DNA of 64,000 nt, taken from positions 13,871 through 77,870 of the forward strand of contig JBAYGT010000010.1 in the NCBI GenBank assembly GCA_041666525.1, given 5' to 3'. Source of the stretch: JBAXTZ01 sp041666525 (lineage in GTDB: Bacteria; Bacillota; Negativicutes; JBAXTZ01). Each line of letters starts with the position of its first letter. Positions within the stretch are counted from its first letter, which is position 1. The notes under the pieces are model-generated. The model ran no database searches and was not told where the DNA came from. It worked only from the letters and a program-made list of their open reading frames with translations. The position numbers were made by a program, and so were the translations under genes. Positions 50,318 through 60,172 of this stretch are shown one piece after another.

Positions 50318-50896
50318 TCACTCGTGCAACTGCATCGAAATCGGCTCAGTAATCGAAAAATCTTTGAATTTTACTTCAAAACTCGCACGGGTAGGCGAAC
50401 AACACATAATACCCGCCTGACAGGTTTCTGGCATTGCCAGATAGCCCAGCCGGATTAACTGCCAAGTGTTTTTTTCATCAAGATACTGGATACGGATTGC
50501 CGAACCGTGCCTGGTCATTCTAATTGTCAAACTGCCGCGATACTCTGTCATCTTCATAACCGACCAGTCCGAAAAATCTCTGGTCAGAACGGCGCTGAGA
50601 TGAATTTCTCCGTCGGTGAATTCTATTCCGGTTTTAGCCCAGTTTTTTTCGTCAACACGCAGCATAATTCCCGCCTGATCGTAGAGTGCTTCGTATTTAC
50701 CAACAAAAGTAACCTGCATGGTGAAATCGCCGGACACTTCGTGATACAAGAAATGCCCGTTGTCGTGCTCAAATTCATAAAAAGTCTTCTGCCAAAAATC
50801 GGTGTTATCCGCTGTCCGTACCGACAGCTCCCCGTTTTTAACGCACCACTCCGGCGGCTCGTTAAACCATACCATATTCTTGAACACTATTTTCAC
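50318..50896 (-). CDS. DUF1349 (concanavalin-like beta-sandwich) protein
   Basis: The 192-residue protein matches DUF1349: WFNEPPEWCVKNGELSVRTADNTDFW, FQV-type strands, YDQAGIMLRVDEKNWAKTGIEFTDG and AGIMCCSPTRASFEVKF. The fold is a carbohydrate-related jelly roll and the function is unknown. No signal peptide is present. It follows the sensor-MFS gene by 24 bases and is probably in its operon. Confidence 0.88.
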   Translation of the reverse strand: MKIVFKNMVWFNEPPEWCVKNGELSVRTADNTDFWQKTFYEFEHDNGHFLYHEVSGDFTMQVTFVGKYEALYDQAGIMLRVDEKNWAKTGIEFTDGEIHLSAVLTRDFSDWSVMKMTEYRGSLTIRMTRHGSAIRIQYLDEKNTWQLIRLGYLAMPETCQAGIMCCSPTRASFEVKFKDFSITEPISMQLHE

Positions 50897-50920
50897 CTCT
50901 ACACATCGTATATTACTTAT

Positions 50921-53839
50921 TCATTTATTTTTCTTGGTCGATAAAAAGAACCACACGAGAAACAATCCGGCAATACCGGTCAGCGCCAACCAGCCCCGTT
51001 GCATCCCGATTACACCAAAAATTTGTCCGCTTACACCACTACCCACTACATAACAAATTGCCATAATCAGCTCTGCACAGGCAACCATCGTCTGCCGGCC
51101 GATAATTTTTGTCGCGCCAAATGACAGGCAATACTCCGCAAACGAGCTGTGGATTATCGCAAAACCAAAACTTACTATCAACATTCCGAAATACATGTAC
51201 GGCAGAGTATACCCCGCTGCCGCCAAAAGATGGCCGGAAAACAGCAAAATGCTGCCTAGTATGGTTGTTTCCTTCAAAGAAAATCTTTTCAAACACATAC
51301 CGAACAATCGCGATCCAAAGTACACAATCGCGAATTGTGCCGCCATCTCGCCCCAACCAATATTCAACAAATCATAGCCATTTTTCACAACAAAAACCTG
51401 AATCAAAAATAGCGGTTGAGCCACCAATAACGTGCCGGGAATAATCATCAGCAAGAAAAACCTTCTGGCAGCGGCATCTTTAAATATTTCCTTAAATGCC
51501 AACAGAATATTACCGCTCACTTCATTATCACTGGTAGCATCGTGACGGTTTTGCATCAAAATAAATATTCCCAAACCAACAATCAGTGAAACTGCCAGAG
51601 TTGCCCAAATCGCCGCCCCCGGACTGACCCGTTCGTATAACCATAACCCAACCAACAACCCGCATAACGTACCGGAATAAACTCCCGACATCTGCTCCGG
51701 GCGAAAAGTTGCGCGACAATTCTCATCCGGCTCCGAGCTTAACCGGGTATCCAGACCGTAATAAGCAATATTGACGGCAAAACCGGATAAAAACAAGCCG
51801 GCATAAAATATCAGGATATGGGTGGCGCTATAAGAAAGCAATGCCGCAACCCCGCCAATAACAACACCCAGCCAAACCATCGGTTTCCAACCGATTCGCG
51901 CCGGAAGCCTGCCGGCAAAAGAATTTATCAGCAATACCGACGCGTATTCTAATGAAAATGCCAAGCCGACCGCTAATTCATACCTGATACCATATTCAGC
52001 CAACGGGTAACGATTAACCAGCAGCGGCATAAATCCATAAATCATTCGCAAGCAAAAAAATGAGCAAAAGGACAGTGTTCGTGTCGACAGCAAATTCGAG
52101 CTCAAGCTCACGCCGTCGATTTTTGCCGTTTGTTTTGCACTAATGTAAGCTGATAGTTCATAAGTAAGCAAAAAGGTAACATAAATTAATGAAATCAATT
52201 TCAACAAGCTGAATAAAATATCTTCTTGATTGATAAAATCAATAAATGATGTTTCGCAGTCCACTTCTGCCAAACCGATTGTTTTTCCGGTTTTGTCTTT
52301 AATCGGACAAACCGAGCACACCCAGCCGCCCTCACGGTCGGAAACTCGCATATTCACCGGTTCGCCGGTCTCCATCGACCGGAATAAATACTCATATTCC
52401 GGCAACTTCGGCATCGTATAGTTCAGCATAAAATCATCGGACGAATCAATTACGCAGCGCAACTTACCCGCGTCGCAAAAATACACTGCCGTATAAAAAT
52501 TTATATCGCCAGGGTTTCCTGTCTGTGAAACATTGTCTATCAACTGATTCAACCGTTGATAAGCAACGCTGTTGTAGGACTGTCCGGCAAAGGCTTCTTT
52601 CAATGTATTCTCTTCTACCAACTGGCTGAGACACTTTGACAAATGCTTTACGCGGTTTTCTGCTTCGGCGTAACGGTTCGCCGAATAATCGGCAGAAATC
52701 GTGCTAATAATGAAAATTGCGGCAACCAGTATCGGTAATAAAACCAGCAACAGCATCTGCGTTGCCTTACCGGGCAACCGCCGCAACCAACGCAAATACA
52801 AAAATATCAACAGCACCAGCGCGGCACAACAGAGCAACACCAACGATAGCCAGGCAATTGCACTAAACAGCAAAATCCGACTGGAAATACCAATGTTTTC
52901 CAACCGCAACAACCCGCCCGTTCGGGAAAACACAGCAACTTTGTTTAAAGCGATAGCATAAAAATTGTCAGAATCCACGGTTGCCGCCGTGACAAACACG
53001 AATTCATCACCGAAGGCTTTGTGCAGGCTTCCACGGTCAATTAGCACGCCGGTATGATCATTTTTCAGTTCGACAACCGTTTGCGAACCGGCATCGAAAA
53101 AATATATTACGCCATCTTCGCCCATCTGCAACATCATCGGTACATATTTACTGCCAACGGGCAGCAGCGATTGAACATTTTGCCCTTTGTAGGCGATTAT
53201 CTCCCCGGACTTATACGCAACTATAAGCCGCGCATTTTTTACATCATACGCAACTGCTGACCAATGTGCATTAAGCAATTTATGTGTTTCCAATCTGTCT
53301 GTTACACCGCTCTTCTCATCATAAACAAAAAGACTTGCATCGGTTTCGTTTATTTCAACAAAATACAGCTTGTTTGAATATACCCGCAGCGCCCTGATTT
53401 TTGTCTCGATACCATCTTTGTCGTAGCGGGTGTTATATATTACCCCTAATCGTCGTCCATATTCGTCCAGCCGAACGATCTGTTGTTCATGATAACGCTC
53501 TTTCAGGCTTTTTATGAAAATATTAGTCGTGTATATGCCACCTTTACCGTCTGCACAAACTTCATCGCATTGTTCAAACGCCGAACTGCCGCCAAAAATT
53601 ACCCGATCAGCCTCAAATTTCGAATTTACCCTTGTTAACCGTTTACTACCGTCATCAATCAGCCAAAGCGAAGAATTACCGTCAGTATGCAGGTTAAGCG
53701 CCAGACTTAACGGATACTGCTGCACAAACGGATTGAAATTTAAATAATAATTCAGTTTATACAAGCCTGTTGCCGCGAGTAACATCAATACAACCGCAGC
53801 AGCAAGCAAATACCGCTTGTTCCGATGCCAATAATTCAT
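50921..53839 (-). CDS. beta-propeller/sensor-MFS transporter fusion, 972 residues
   Basis: One N-terminal membrane helix is followed by an extracytoplasmic region (about 35-330) with repeated SLWLIDDGS/GGIYTTN/LYFVEIN-type blades as in NHL or SMP-30 propellers. A cluster of helices (about 335-395) and a Cache-like sensing domain (about 400-545, with FYTAVYFCDAGKL and GLAEVDCETSF) come next. The C-terminal 400 residues are a 12-helix MFS domain (GLFLSGFAVNIAYYGLDTRLS). The ATG at 53839 is chosen over a GTG two codons earlier. The protein may couple ligand sensing to transport. Confidence 0.72.
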   Translation of the reverse strand: MNYWHRNKRYLLAAAVVLMLLAATGLYKLNYYLNFNPFVQQYPLSLALNLHTDGNSSLWLIDDGSKRLTRVNSKFEADRVIFGGSSAFEQCDEVCADGKGGIYTTNIFIKSLKERYHEQQIVRLDEYGRRLGVIYNTRYDKDGIETKIRALRVYSNKLYFVEINETDASLFVYDEKSGVTDRLETHKLLNAHWSAVAYDVKNARLIVAYKSGEIIAYKGQNVQSLLPVGSKYVPMMLQMGEDGVIYFFDAGSQTVVELKNDHTGVLIDRGSLHKAFGDEFVFVTAATVDSDNFYAIALNKVAVFSRTGGLLRLENIGISSRILLFSAIAWLSLVLLCCAALVLLIFLYLRWLRRLPGKATQMLLLVLLPILVAAIFIISTISADYSANRYAEAENRVKHLSKCLSQLVEENTLKEAFAGQSYNSVAYQRLNQLIDNVSQTGNPGDINFYTAVYFCDAGKLRCVIDSSDDFMLNYTMPKLPEYEYLFRSMETGEPVNMRVSDREGGWVCSVCPIKDKTGKTIGLAEVDCETSFIDFINQEDILFSLLKLISLIYVTFLLTYELSAYISAKQTAKIDGVSLSSNLLSTRTLSFCSFFCLRMIYGFMPLLVNRYPLAEYGIRYELAVGLAFSLEYASVLLINSFAGRLPARIGWKPMVWLGVVIGGVAALLSYSATHILIFYAGLFLSGFAVNIAYYGLDTRLSSEPDENCRATFRPEQMSGVYSGTLCGLLVGLWLYERVSPGAAIWATLAVSLIVGLGIFILMQNRHDATSDNEVSGNILLAFKEIFKDAAARRFFLLMIIPGTLLVAQPLFLIQVFVVKNGYDLLNIGWGEMAAQFAIVYFGSRLFGMCLKRFSLKETTILGSILLFSGHLLAAAGYTLPYMYFGMLIVSFGFAIIHSSFAEYCLSFGATKIIGRQTMVACAELIMAICYVVGSGVSGQIFGVIGMQRGWLALTGIAGLFLVWFFLSTKKNK

Positions 53840-53971
53840 AATCACCAGCTAAAGTTTTTTTAATACTATATCAATATACCCATTAAACCGTTCGACAATT
53901 TTTCAATAATTCCTTCCCCGAATCCATGTCCGCCGCTAAATCAACAGAAATATCAGTCATTTTATCTGGTG

Positions 53972-54655
53972 TTAATTGCTGTTTTTGCCCGTCCGGTATG
54001 GACAGACCCTCCGGCATTCCCAACAACTGTAAATATCCCAATTTCTGCCAGCTAAAATAGTAGATTTCTCCCGGCACAGTTTCTGATTAACGGTATTATT
54101 TCCAATCGCTTGTTGCGGACATGCGTTAACGCACAGCCGACAACCATCCGGACACTGAAAATCTGTGACCAATGTATTGGGCTTGATTACCGTATCGATT
54201 AACACGGCTCCAATATAGACCATGTTACCCAGCCATTTATTTATAAATATCGTACTCCTGCCCATAATTCCCAAGCCCGCCTGAACAGCAGCATGTTTTA
54301 ACGAGATAATACCTTGTCCGCGTTTGTTTGCCTGATCCCAATACAGGTAAGGAGTGTCTGACGGAATTAATATCGCTTTGATCCCGTTTTTTTGGAAAAA
54401 CCGGCACATGTTCATGCCAATTTGATCCATTTCATCATACATTTTGTAAGCAGCATGGGTATATGGCACAGGATTGTTCGCCAAAATTATATCTGTGGGC
54501 ATTTGTTTAATAAACACGATAACACTCTTGCATTGACTATACACATCGGTTGGACGATAACCATCGGGAGCATTTACAAACCGGTCAATACTGGCTACTC
54601 CACAATCCTGCGCACCTAAATCGATAGCACACTCTTTGATTGATTCCGTATTCAT
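53972..54655 (-). CDS. epoxyqueuosine reductase-like Fe-S protein (QueG-like)
   Basis: The 227-residue protein has a nitroreductase/QueG-like N-terminal part (GIISLKHAAVQAGLGIMGRSTIFIN) and two 4Fe-4S motifs: CRLCVNACPQQAI and, at the end, SCWECRRVCPY. It lacks the C-terminal HEAT-like domain of true QueG and is shorter than it, as in a related group of uncharacterised reductases. The frame is complete; AGGAGAG precedes the ATG. Its exact role is unknown. Confidence 0.78.
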   Translation of the reverse strand: MNTESIKECAIDLGAQDCGVASIDRFVNAPDGYRPTDVYSQCKSVIVFIKQMPTDIILANNPVPYTHAAYKMYDEMDQIGMNMCRFFQKNGIKAILIPSDTPYLYWDQANKRGQGIISLKHAAVQAGLGIMGRSTIFINKWLGNMVYIGAVLIDTVIKPNTLVTDFQCPDGCRLCVNACPQQAIGNNTVNQKLCREKSTILAGRNWDIYSCWECRRVCPYRTGKNSN

Positions 54656-54702
54656 AAGAATAACTTCTCTCCTTAATCGTAATCAGTACTCTATTCACCA
54701 AA

Positions 54703-55764
54703 TCAGCGCCCCGCACCGCTAATTTTTCGTTCATGCTCCAGCAGCCATTGTTTTCTGGCAACACCGCCGCCGTAACCACCCAGTTCACCGTTGGAATTAA
54801 TCACCCGATGACAGGGAACAATAATCGCCAGCGGATTCGCGCCGTTGGCGCTGGCGGCGGCACGGACAGCACCCGGGTTATTAATTGCCTTGGCCATAGC
54901 GGCGTAGGACCGGGTCTCACCCGCAGGAATTTTTTGAAGTTCTGCCCAAACGTTTTTTTGAAAGTCTGAACCAATCAGAAACAATGGTGTGCTAAACGTC
55001 AGCGAAACACCCGCAAAATACTGTTTCAATTCGCTTTCAATTTGTTTGGTCACCGGCGTTGTTCCCGGAATGATCGCCGACTTGGTTCGCTTGCGCAACC
55101 GTTCAATTTCCCGTTCGCAGCCGCGACGGTCGACAAACTCCAGCAGATACAGCGCCTGTTCGTCGGCAACCGCGATCATCGGTCCAAGCGGCGTATCCAG
55201 CCAGGCGGCTTTAAGAATATTTTCCGAACCAAGTTTTGTCGGCGCAGCTCCCATAATCCGGGAAAACGCATCACGAAAACCACTGCCTGAATCATAGCCG
55301 GAAGCCAGTTGCGTATCAATCACCGTCTCACCCGAACGAATTTGTTTCATCGCTAATCCCATCCTTCGCGCCCGCGCATATTCAACAAACGTCATGCCAA
55401 ACCGCTTTTGAAATTGACGGCGTGCGGTGGACGCGTCAACTGCTACTAATTCCTGAAAATCACGGTTCATCCAGCGCTTTTCGGGATTAGCCTCCACCGC
55501 GTCAACCAAGGTCTTAACCACCAGCGATACCTGATTGGGATGCGAAAGCGGGCAACAGCGTTTACAGGGTCGAAACGACGCCAGTAGCGCTTCTTCAGCC
55601 TTTGCAAAAAATTCGCAATTTTCAAACTTTGGTTTTCGTGCCGCACAGGTTGGCCGGCAAAATACGTTAGTTGTGGTTATTCCGGCGAAAAACACGCCTT
55701 CATAACCACTGTTTTTATCCAATAGTGCCTGATAGTATTCTTGTTTTTTCTCGTCGCTAATCAT
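54703..55764 (-). CDS. ada: bifunctional Ada: methyl-DNA sensor and O6-methylguanine methyltransferase
   Basis: The 353-residue protein has the Ada metal-binding domain with four cysteines (FCRPTCAARKPKFENCEFF, RPCKRCCP), an AraC-type helix-turn-helix (MNRDFQELVAVDASTARRQF) and the C-terminal methyltransferase with active Cys in AIIVPCHRVINSNG. Methyl transfer to the N-terminal Cys turns Ada into an activator of alkylation repair genes, and the C-terminal domain repairs O6-methylguanine directly. It overlaps the upstream HAD gene by eight bases. Confidence 0.95.
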   Translation of the reverse strand: MISDEKKQEYYQALLDKNSGYEGVFFAGITTTNVFCRPTCAARKPKFENCEFFAKAEEALLASFRPCKRCCPLSHPNQVSLVVKTLVDAVEANPEKRWMNRDFQELVAVDASTARRQFQKRFGMTFVEYARARRMGLAMKQIRSGETVIDTQLASGYDSGSGFRDAFSRIMGAAPTKLGSENILKAAWLDTPLGPMIAVADEQALYLLEFVDRRGCEREIERLRKRTKSAIIPGTTPVTKQIESELKQYFAGVSLTFSTPLFLIGSDFQKNVWAELQKIPAGETRSYAAMAKAINNPGAVRAAASANGANPLAIIVPCHRVINSNGELGGYGGGVARKQWLLEHERKISGAGR

Positions 55765-56599
55765 CGTTCCCCCGCTCTCCGCTGAAAATAGCTTTCAAGG
55801 CTTTAGCCACACCCGCCTCATCGTTGCTCACAGTAACCATCCTGGCAATCGCTTTTAAACACGCTTCGCCATTTTCCAACGTAACCGGAAACCCGACCGC
55901 GGACAACATCGACAAATCGTTTTCACCATCACCGATGGCAACTATTTCGTTTCCGTCAATTCCTAAACCATTTGCGTATTCCAACAGCGCTTTGCCTTTG
56001 GAGACGTTTTCGGTGACGATATCCAAAACATTTTTAGCGGCTCTGAGTATTTCTATCCCCTGAATTTGTTTTAATTCTTCCTGCAAAGGAATCATTGTTG
56101 CAACGTCAGCTGCTGCATAAACAAGTTTAGTGATTTTTACATCAGTTGCCAACAGGTCCTCAATGTTGTCGAAAAGTTTGAGGTCCATATATTCGGCTAA
56201 CCGCTTGCTAAATATTGCAAACGAATTTTTGTCCTCGTTCAACTCGTCCGGATTATAAGTATAAACGGCATCCAGCGCATAAAACCGCGGATACAAATTC
56301 TTGCTTTTGAAAAAATTATAAAGTTCAATCAGCGGTTTTCTGGCAATATGCTTTAAATAATAAACTTCGTCACTCAAAACATCGCGCATCGTTGCACCAT
56401 TGCAAGCTAATATCGGCGCTTTTATTCCTAACGTATTAACGTACTTTCGGGCCATAGCATCGGCTCTGCCGGTAACAACGACAAATTGAACGCCCAGCTC
56501 CCGCAATTCCCTAATCGTCGTAATATTCTCCGCAGGTATTTCATGGTCATTGTTTAGTAATGTCCCATCAAGATCAATCGCAACTAATTTGTATTTCAA
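55757..56599 (-). CDS. Cof-type HAD-IIB sugar phosphatase
   Basis: The protein starts MKYKLVAIDLDGTLLNND (TTG start at 56599; AGAGTG just upstream) with HAD motif I, then VVTGRADAMARKYV, the HAD-IIB cap around the KHIARKPLIELYNFFK region, and VSKGKALLEYANGLGIDGNEIVAIGDGENDLSML as motifs III and IV. Such enzymes dephosphorylate sugar phosphates or flavin precursors. Other in-frame starts up to 12 codons upstream lack ribosome binding sites. Confidence 0.88.
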   Translation of the reverse strand: MKYKLVAIDLDGTLLNNDHEIPAENITTIRELRELGVQFVVVTGRADAMARKYVNTLGIKAPILACNGATMRDVLSDEVYYLKHIARKPLIELYNFFKSKNLYPRFYALDAVYTYNPDELNEDKNSFAIFSKRLAEYMDLKLFDNIEDLLATDVKITKLVYAAADVATMIPLQEELKQIQGIEILRAAKNVLDIVTENVSKGKALLEYANGLGIDGNEIVAIGDGENDLSMLSAVGFPVTLENGEACLKAIARMVTVSNDEAGVAKALKAIFSGERGNDD

Positions 56600-56703
56600 T
56601 ATAATCACTCTTTCTATATACATTCGGCACATCAATTATATTATCTTGTTAACCAAGCTGCCGCCGAAATTCAGGCATTGATTTTTTATTATACTTCAAC
56701 GCG

Positions 56704-57486
56704 TTATTCCTTCAGTACTTTTTGAAATTCCTTAATGTTTTCTTGTAAATGATCGCCCGACTTTGTTCCGGTAAGAATTACTCCATTGAAGCCTTTATTC
56801 ACGATAAATCTAAACGCCTCCGCCATGAGCCGGGACTTTGTTTGCTCACCGTTTTTATACATTATTTCACCATTATTAAATGGCCGGTTAACAATGACGA
56901 ACTTATTTCTTTTTTTGGCTAAATACATAATTTCTTCCAAATAATCGGAACTCATGTTGTACGGAAATTGTATTACTGAAAAAATATCACCTTCACAAAC
57001 AATTCGTCCCGACTCAACGTCACTGATACTTGCGCCAAAAACACGAATTCCCCTTTGTCTTGCATATTGCATAGCGTTAAACAAGTCTTTGCTGCTTAAT
57101 ACCGCCGGACTAGTTTTATGTAACTGCAAAATATCAATCGTTCCCAGTTTTTCTATGCTCTTATCGACGCTTCCGCACAGAGCCGCTTCGGAATGATCAA
57201 TATAGGTTGACAAGGTTTCATCGTCAAAAAACTCTCCGAATTTTGTCGCAACAATAATACCCTGCCGCTGTTCTTTGCTTAACGTTTTTAAAAACTTACC
57301 AAAGCGCGTCTCACTTGAGCCATAAGCCGGAGCCGTGTCAAAAAATTTAATACCGGAAACATAGGCTTCACGCAAAAACCGCAGCACCGTGGCTTCATCA
57401 GGAACCGTCGATGATTTGTATCCCCATTTTCTGCCTATCGCAGTTAAGCCAAGTCCAAGTTGTATATTCGTACATTTGATTGCCAT
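56704..57486 (-). CDS. aldo/keto reductase
   Basis: From the ATG at 57486 (GAAGGAAA upstream) the 260-residue protein has the TIM-barrel reductase pattern: LGLGLTAIGRKWG, the Asp/Tyr pair in KFFDTAPAYGSSETRFGKFL, Lys in IIVATKFGEF, LQLHKTSPA and GVILTGTKSGDHLQENI. The family reduces carbonyl compounds with NAD(P)H. The substrate cannot be read. Confidence 0.88.
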   Translation of the reverse strand: MAIKCTNIQLGLGLTAIGRKWGYKSSTVPDEATVLRFLREAYVSGIKFFDTAPAYGSSETRFGKFLKTLSKEQRQGIIVATKFGEFFDDETLSTYIDHSEAALCGSVDKSIEKLGTIDILQLHKTSPAVLSSKDLFNAMQYARQRGIRVFGASISDVESGRIVCEGDIFSVIQFPYNMSSDYLEEIMYLAKKRNKFVIVNRPFNNGEIMYKNGEQTKSRLMAEAFRFIVNKGFNGVILTGTKSGDHLQENIKEFQKVLKE

Positions 57487-57559
57487 AGCAATTTCCTTCT
57501 CAGCGGGTAAAAAAATCAAGTACGCAGATTGTCTTTTTTGAATTTTAGATAATGATTTT

Positions 57560-58777
57560 TTATCGAATTTTCGTCAGCCACGCCAGCTGGTTTCTATTTT
57601 GAATTTTCTTATCAATATGAATAGCATCCAGCTCCAAATAATCAAGAAATTTTCTGAAGCAATTTTGTAACGCAGCATGAAGTTCCGCAGTTTGTTCAAC
57701 ATCCGGCTCCCACCACCAGTTTTTTATAATCAGCATTTTGGTTTTCTTGTCCTGTCCAGGCTCAAAACGAGCTACGAACCGGTCGCCGTACAACACCGGC
57801 AACACATAATAACCATATTTACGTTGAGCTACCGGGGTGTAAACTTCCCATTTATATTCAAAATCAAATAGCTGTCCAATTAACTTTCGATCCCAAATTA
57901 AGTTATCCAGCGGCGCCAAAATACTTGCAATTTTATTGCTATCATCAACCGCTATATCATTCTGTTCCAGCAAATGCTGGTTTTCCGTGGCAATATATAG
58001 CGGTACATTCAGGCAATTTACTCGTATTTCTGTAATTTTGTTTTTCTCCGCCAGCGCGGCAAAGGCTGCATTTCTATGGTTAGTTTTTAGACCGCTAACT
58101 CCCAGCCAGGCGTCGCTTGCTTTATTCCAAAGTGCGCCTATGCTATTAATTCTGCGCAACATTGCCCACTGATAAAACTCCTCAATTGTTTCGTTGACAT
58201 CGTTTCTCAAGAATATTTCTCGAGGAAGATACCGTTCTGCAAGCCCGTAATATCTGCGGTTTCCTTTTTTATGATGAACGATAGCTTCCCCGGCGTAACA
58301 CATACATTCCAGCGCGGCTTTAGCAAAACGCTGGGGACCGTAATGCCAGCCTACCTTCTCCTCCATCGTAAAATCGGAAGAACAGGCCCAGGGATGCTCA
58401 GATAAGTAGTCTCTGATTTTTTTTATTTTATCTGAATATTCAACACACCACTCTTGATGAGCTGTACGAAAACGAGAAAAATACGGCCAATCTTCCGTGC
58501 AGCAAATGGACATGTTTTTATCCCAAATATCTATTAATTCTCTGTTTTCATATAGATAAGTTTCAATATCATTGATTCTGTACCCGGTAATTCGCGCCTG
58601 TAATACCAAATCAGGGTTTCTGCCGACAACATTAAGCGGGTCAAACTGAATACAGCCAACGCGCTTGATAAATCCGCATATATCCAATTGATTTTTCAAT
58701 TCATTTGGCAATAACAACCCTTGATGCGTTAACATAAACCGGCGCATTTGCTGCTTGGAAATCGCTATTATTTTCAT
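57560..58777 (-). CDS. YcaQ-like winged-helix DNA glycosylase
   Basis: The 405-residue protein starts MKIIAISKQQMRRFMLTHQGLL and matches the YcaQ/AlkX family (HTH_42): VGCIQFDPLNVVGRNPDLVLQAR, ENRELIDIWDKNMSICC, a QKFAKAALE-like QRFAKAALECMCYAGE helix and LAPLDNLIWDRKL. Characterised members unhook DNA crosslinks. Its neighbours Ada and, 15 kb away, Tag are other base-repair proteins. A 38-residue upstream extension of the frame is unlikely to be translated. Confidence 0.88.
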   Translation of the reverse strand: MKIIAISKQQMRRFMLTHQGLLLPNELKNQLDICGFIKRVGCIQFDPLNVVGRNPDLVLQARITGYRINDIETYLYENRELIDIWDKNMSICCTEDWPYFSRFRTAHQEWCVEYSDKIKKIRDYLSEHPWACSSDFTMEEKVGWHYGPQRFAKAALECMCYAGEAIVHHKKGNRRYYGLAERYLPREIFLRNDVNETIEEFYQWAMLRRINSIGALWNKASDAWLGVSGLKTNHRNAAFAALAEKNKITEIRVNCLNVPLYIATENQHLLEQNDIAVDDSNKIASILAPLDNLIWDRKLIGQLFDFEYKWEVYTPVAQRKYGYYVLPVLYGDRFVARFEPGQDKKTKMLIIKNWWWEPDVEQTAELHAALQNCFRKFLDYLELDAIHIDKKIQNRNQLAWLTKIR

Positions 58778-58913
58778 CGGTCTCTTTCTTGCTCGCTTTG
58801 TTCCGTGATTCTTGTCATTAATATATTTCGACAGCGACTCAATTTTTCCTGCAGCAATTTTTATTTTTGTTTTGCACTGCACAAGTTGCAATTCGCGACA
58901 AGTATGTTACAAT

Positions 58914-58931
58914 GTCTATATATTTATAGAC
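58914..58931 (+). promoter_or_regulatory. inverted repeat operator candidate before the DUF2087 gene
   Basis: GTCTATATATTTATAGAC has seven-base arms GTCTATA/TATAGAC around TATT, 17 bases before the GTG start and just downstream of a TACAAT-like -10 box. Confidence 0.5.
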
Positions 58932-58948
58932 GAAAGTGAGATTTGTTT

Positions 58949-60100
58949 GTGTTTTTTCAAAAAACCCAACTGCTAGAAGCGCCGCTTGCCGAAATTAAAG
59001 TTGGTTACAGCGAGAAACCCGATTGTTATATCTGTCTGTTATGCGGCGACGTTTTCGAAAAAGGAATCATCTATCAGTGCGGAACAATTTTTTATGAAGC
59101 ATCACGAATGATTAAATTGCACATTGAAGAAGAACACGGCTCGGTATTTGAATATTTGGTTGCTACCGACAAAAAAACTTCCGGCCTGTCCGAGCATCAA
59201 AGTAACCTGTTGAAATTATTCTACCAAGGCGCAACCGACGCTGAAATTCAAGAGCGGTTAGGCATCGGTAGCGGCTCCACTATCCGCAATCACCGCTTCG
59301 CTTTCCGCGAAAAAGAGCGTCAGGCAAAACTGTTTCTGGCACTGATGGAATTGCTTAACGAACACAGCGGCAAACCAGCGTTGATCACGCCGCACAGTAC
59401 CGCCATACAAATCGACGACCGCTACTATACGACCGACGCCCAGGCGGCGAAGGTTCTAAACACTTATTTCCCCGACGGCCCGTCCGGGCGGATAAGTACT
59501 TTTTCGATGAAAGAAAAATTCAAACTAATCGTACTGCGACAACTGGTCTTGCGCTTTTCAGACAGCCGGATTTATAGCGAAAAAGAAGTGAACGAAATAC
59601 TTCGTCTGGCACATCCGGATTTTGCCAGCATCCGCCGTTATCTGATTGAATACGGATTTTTGGAACGCAAACCGGACGGCAGCCAATATTGGCTCAAGCA
59701 ACCCGAACAAAAAATTGGAACTGGAGAAAACAACACAACTATGAACAGAAAAAAAGAACTAACCCGTGAATATAAAGAAAAAACGCTGGAAGCCGGAATC
59801 TACCGGATTCACAATACTGCTAACAATAAAATGTTGATGGTTGCCGCCACCGACTTGAAAACCATCAACGGCAAACGGTTTCAGTTGCAAATGGGCGGGC
59901 ACATGAACAAAGCATTGCAAGCCGACTGGAACGAGTATGGCGAAGCGGCGTTTGAATTCGAAATTCTGGAAAAATTAAAGGAAAACCACGACCCGGCATT
60001 CGACAAAAAAGCCGCGCTCGAAGCGCTGGAAAATAAATGGCTGGAACAACTGCAACCGTACGACGAGCGGGGATACAACAAACGGAAGATAATCAAGTAG
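58949..60100 (+). CDS. DUF2087 and GIY-YIG domain protein
   Basis: The 383-residue protein (GTG start at 58949 with GTGAG eight bases upstream) has an N-terminal Cys-His segment (CYICLLCGDVFEKG, then IKLHIEEEHG, zinc-finger-like), a LuxR-like helix-turn-helix (SEHQSNLLKLFYQGATDAEIQERLG), a DUF2087 domain (FSMKEKFKLIVLRQLVLRF) and a C-terminal GIY-YIG nuclease-like domain (GIYRIHNTANNKMLMVAATDLKTING). It looks like a DNA-binding protein with a nuclease module. Function unknown. Confidence 0.8.
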   Translation: MFFQKTQLLEAPLAEIKVGYSEKPDCYICLLCGDVFEKGIIYQCGTIFYEASRMIKLHIEEEHGSVFEYLVATDKKTSGLSEHQSNLLKLFYQGATDAEIQERLGIGSGSTIRNHRFAFREKERQAKLFLALMELLNEHSGKPALITPHSTAIQIDDRYYTTDAQAAKVLNTYFPDGPSGRISTFSMKEKFKLIVLRQLVLRFSDSRIYSEKEVNEILRLAHPDFASIRRYLIEYGFLERKPDGSQYWLKQPEQKIGTGENNTTMNRKKELTREYKEKTLEAGIYRIHNTANNKMLMVAATDLKTINGKRFQLQMGGHMNKALQADWNEYGEAAFEFEILEKLKENHDPAFDKKAALEALENKWLEQLQPYDERGYNKRKIIK

Positions 60101-60112
60101 CTGTATTTATTA

Positions 60113-60166
60113 AAAAAGCCGCAAGGCTGCAAAGGAGAATTATCCTTTGCAGCCTTGCGGCTTTTT
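60113..60166. terminator. bidirectional terminator between convergent genes
   Basis: A perfect 24-bp stem (GCCGCAAGGCTGCAAAGGA with A/T ends) and loop GAATTA serves the plus-strand DUF2087 gene and the minus-strand PTS gene. Confidence 0.95.
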
Positions 60167-60172
60167 GATTTG

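Noticed and set aside
53883..54077. Possible frameshifted C-terminal extension of the QueG-like protein
   Set aside because: The 227-residue frame already ends after the second Fe-S motif as relatives do. The other frame has no family resemblance.
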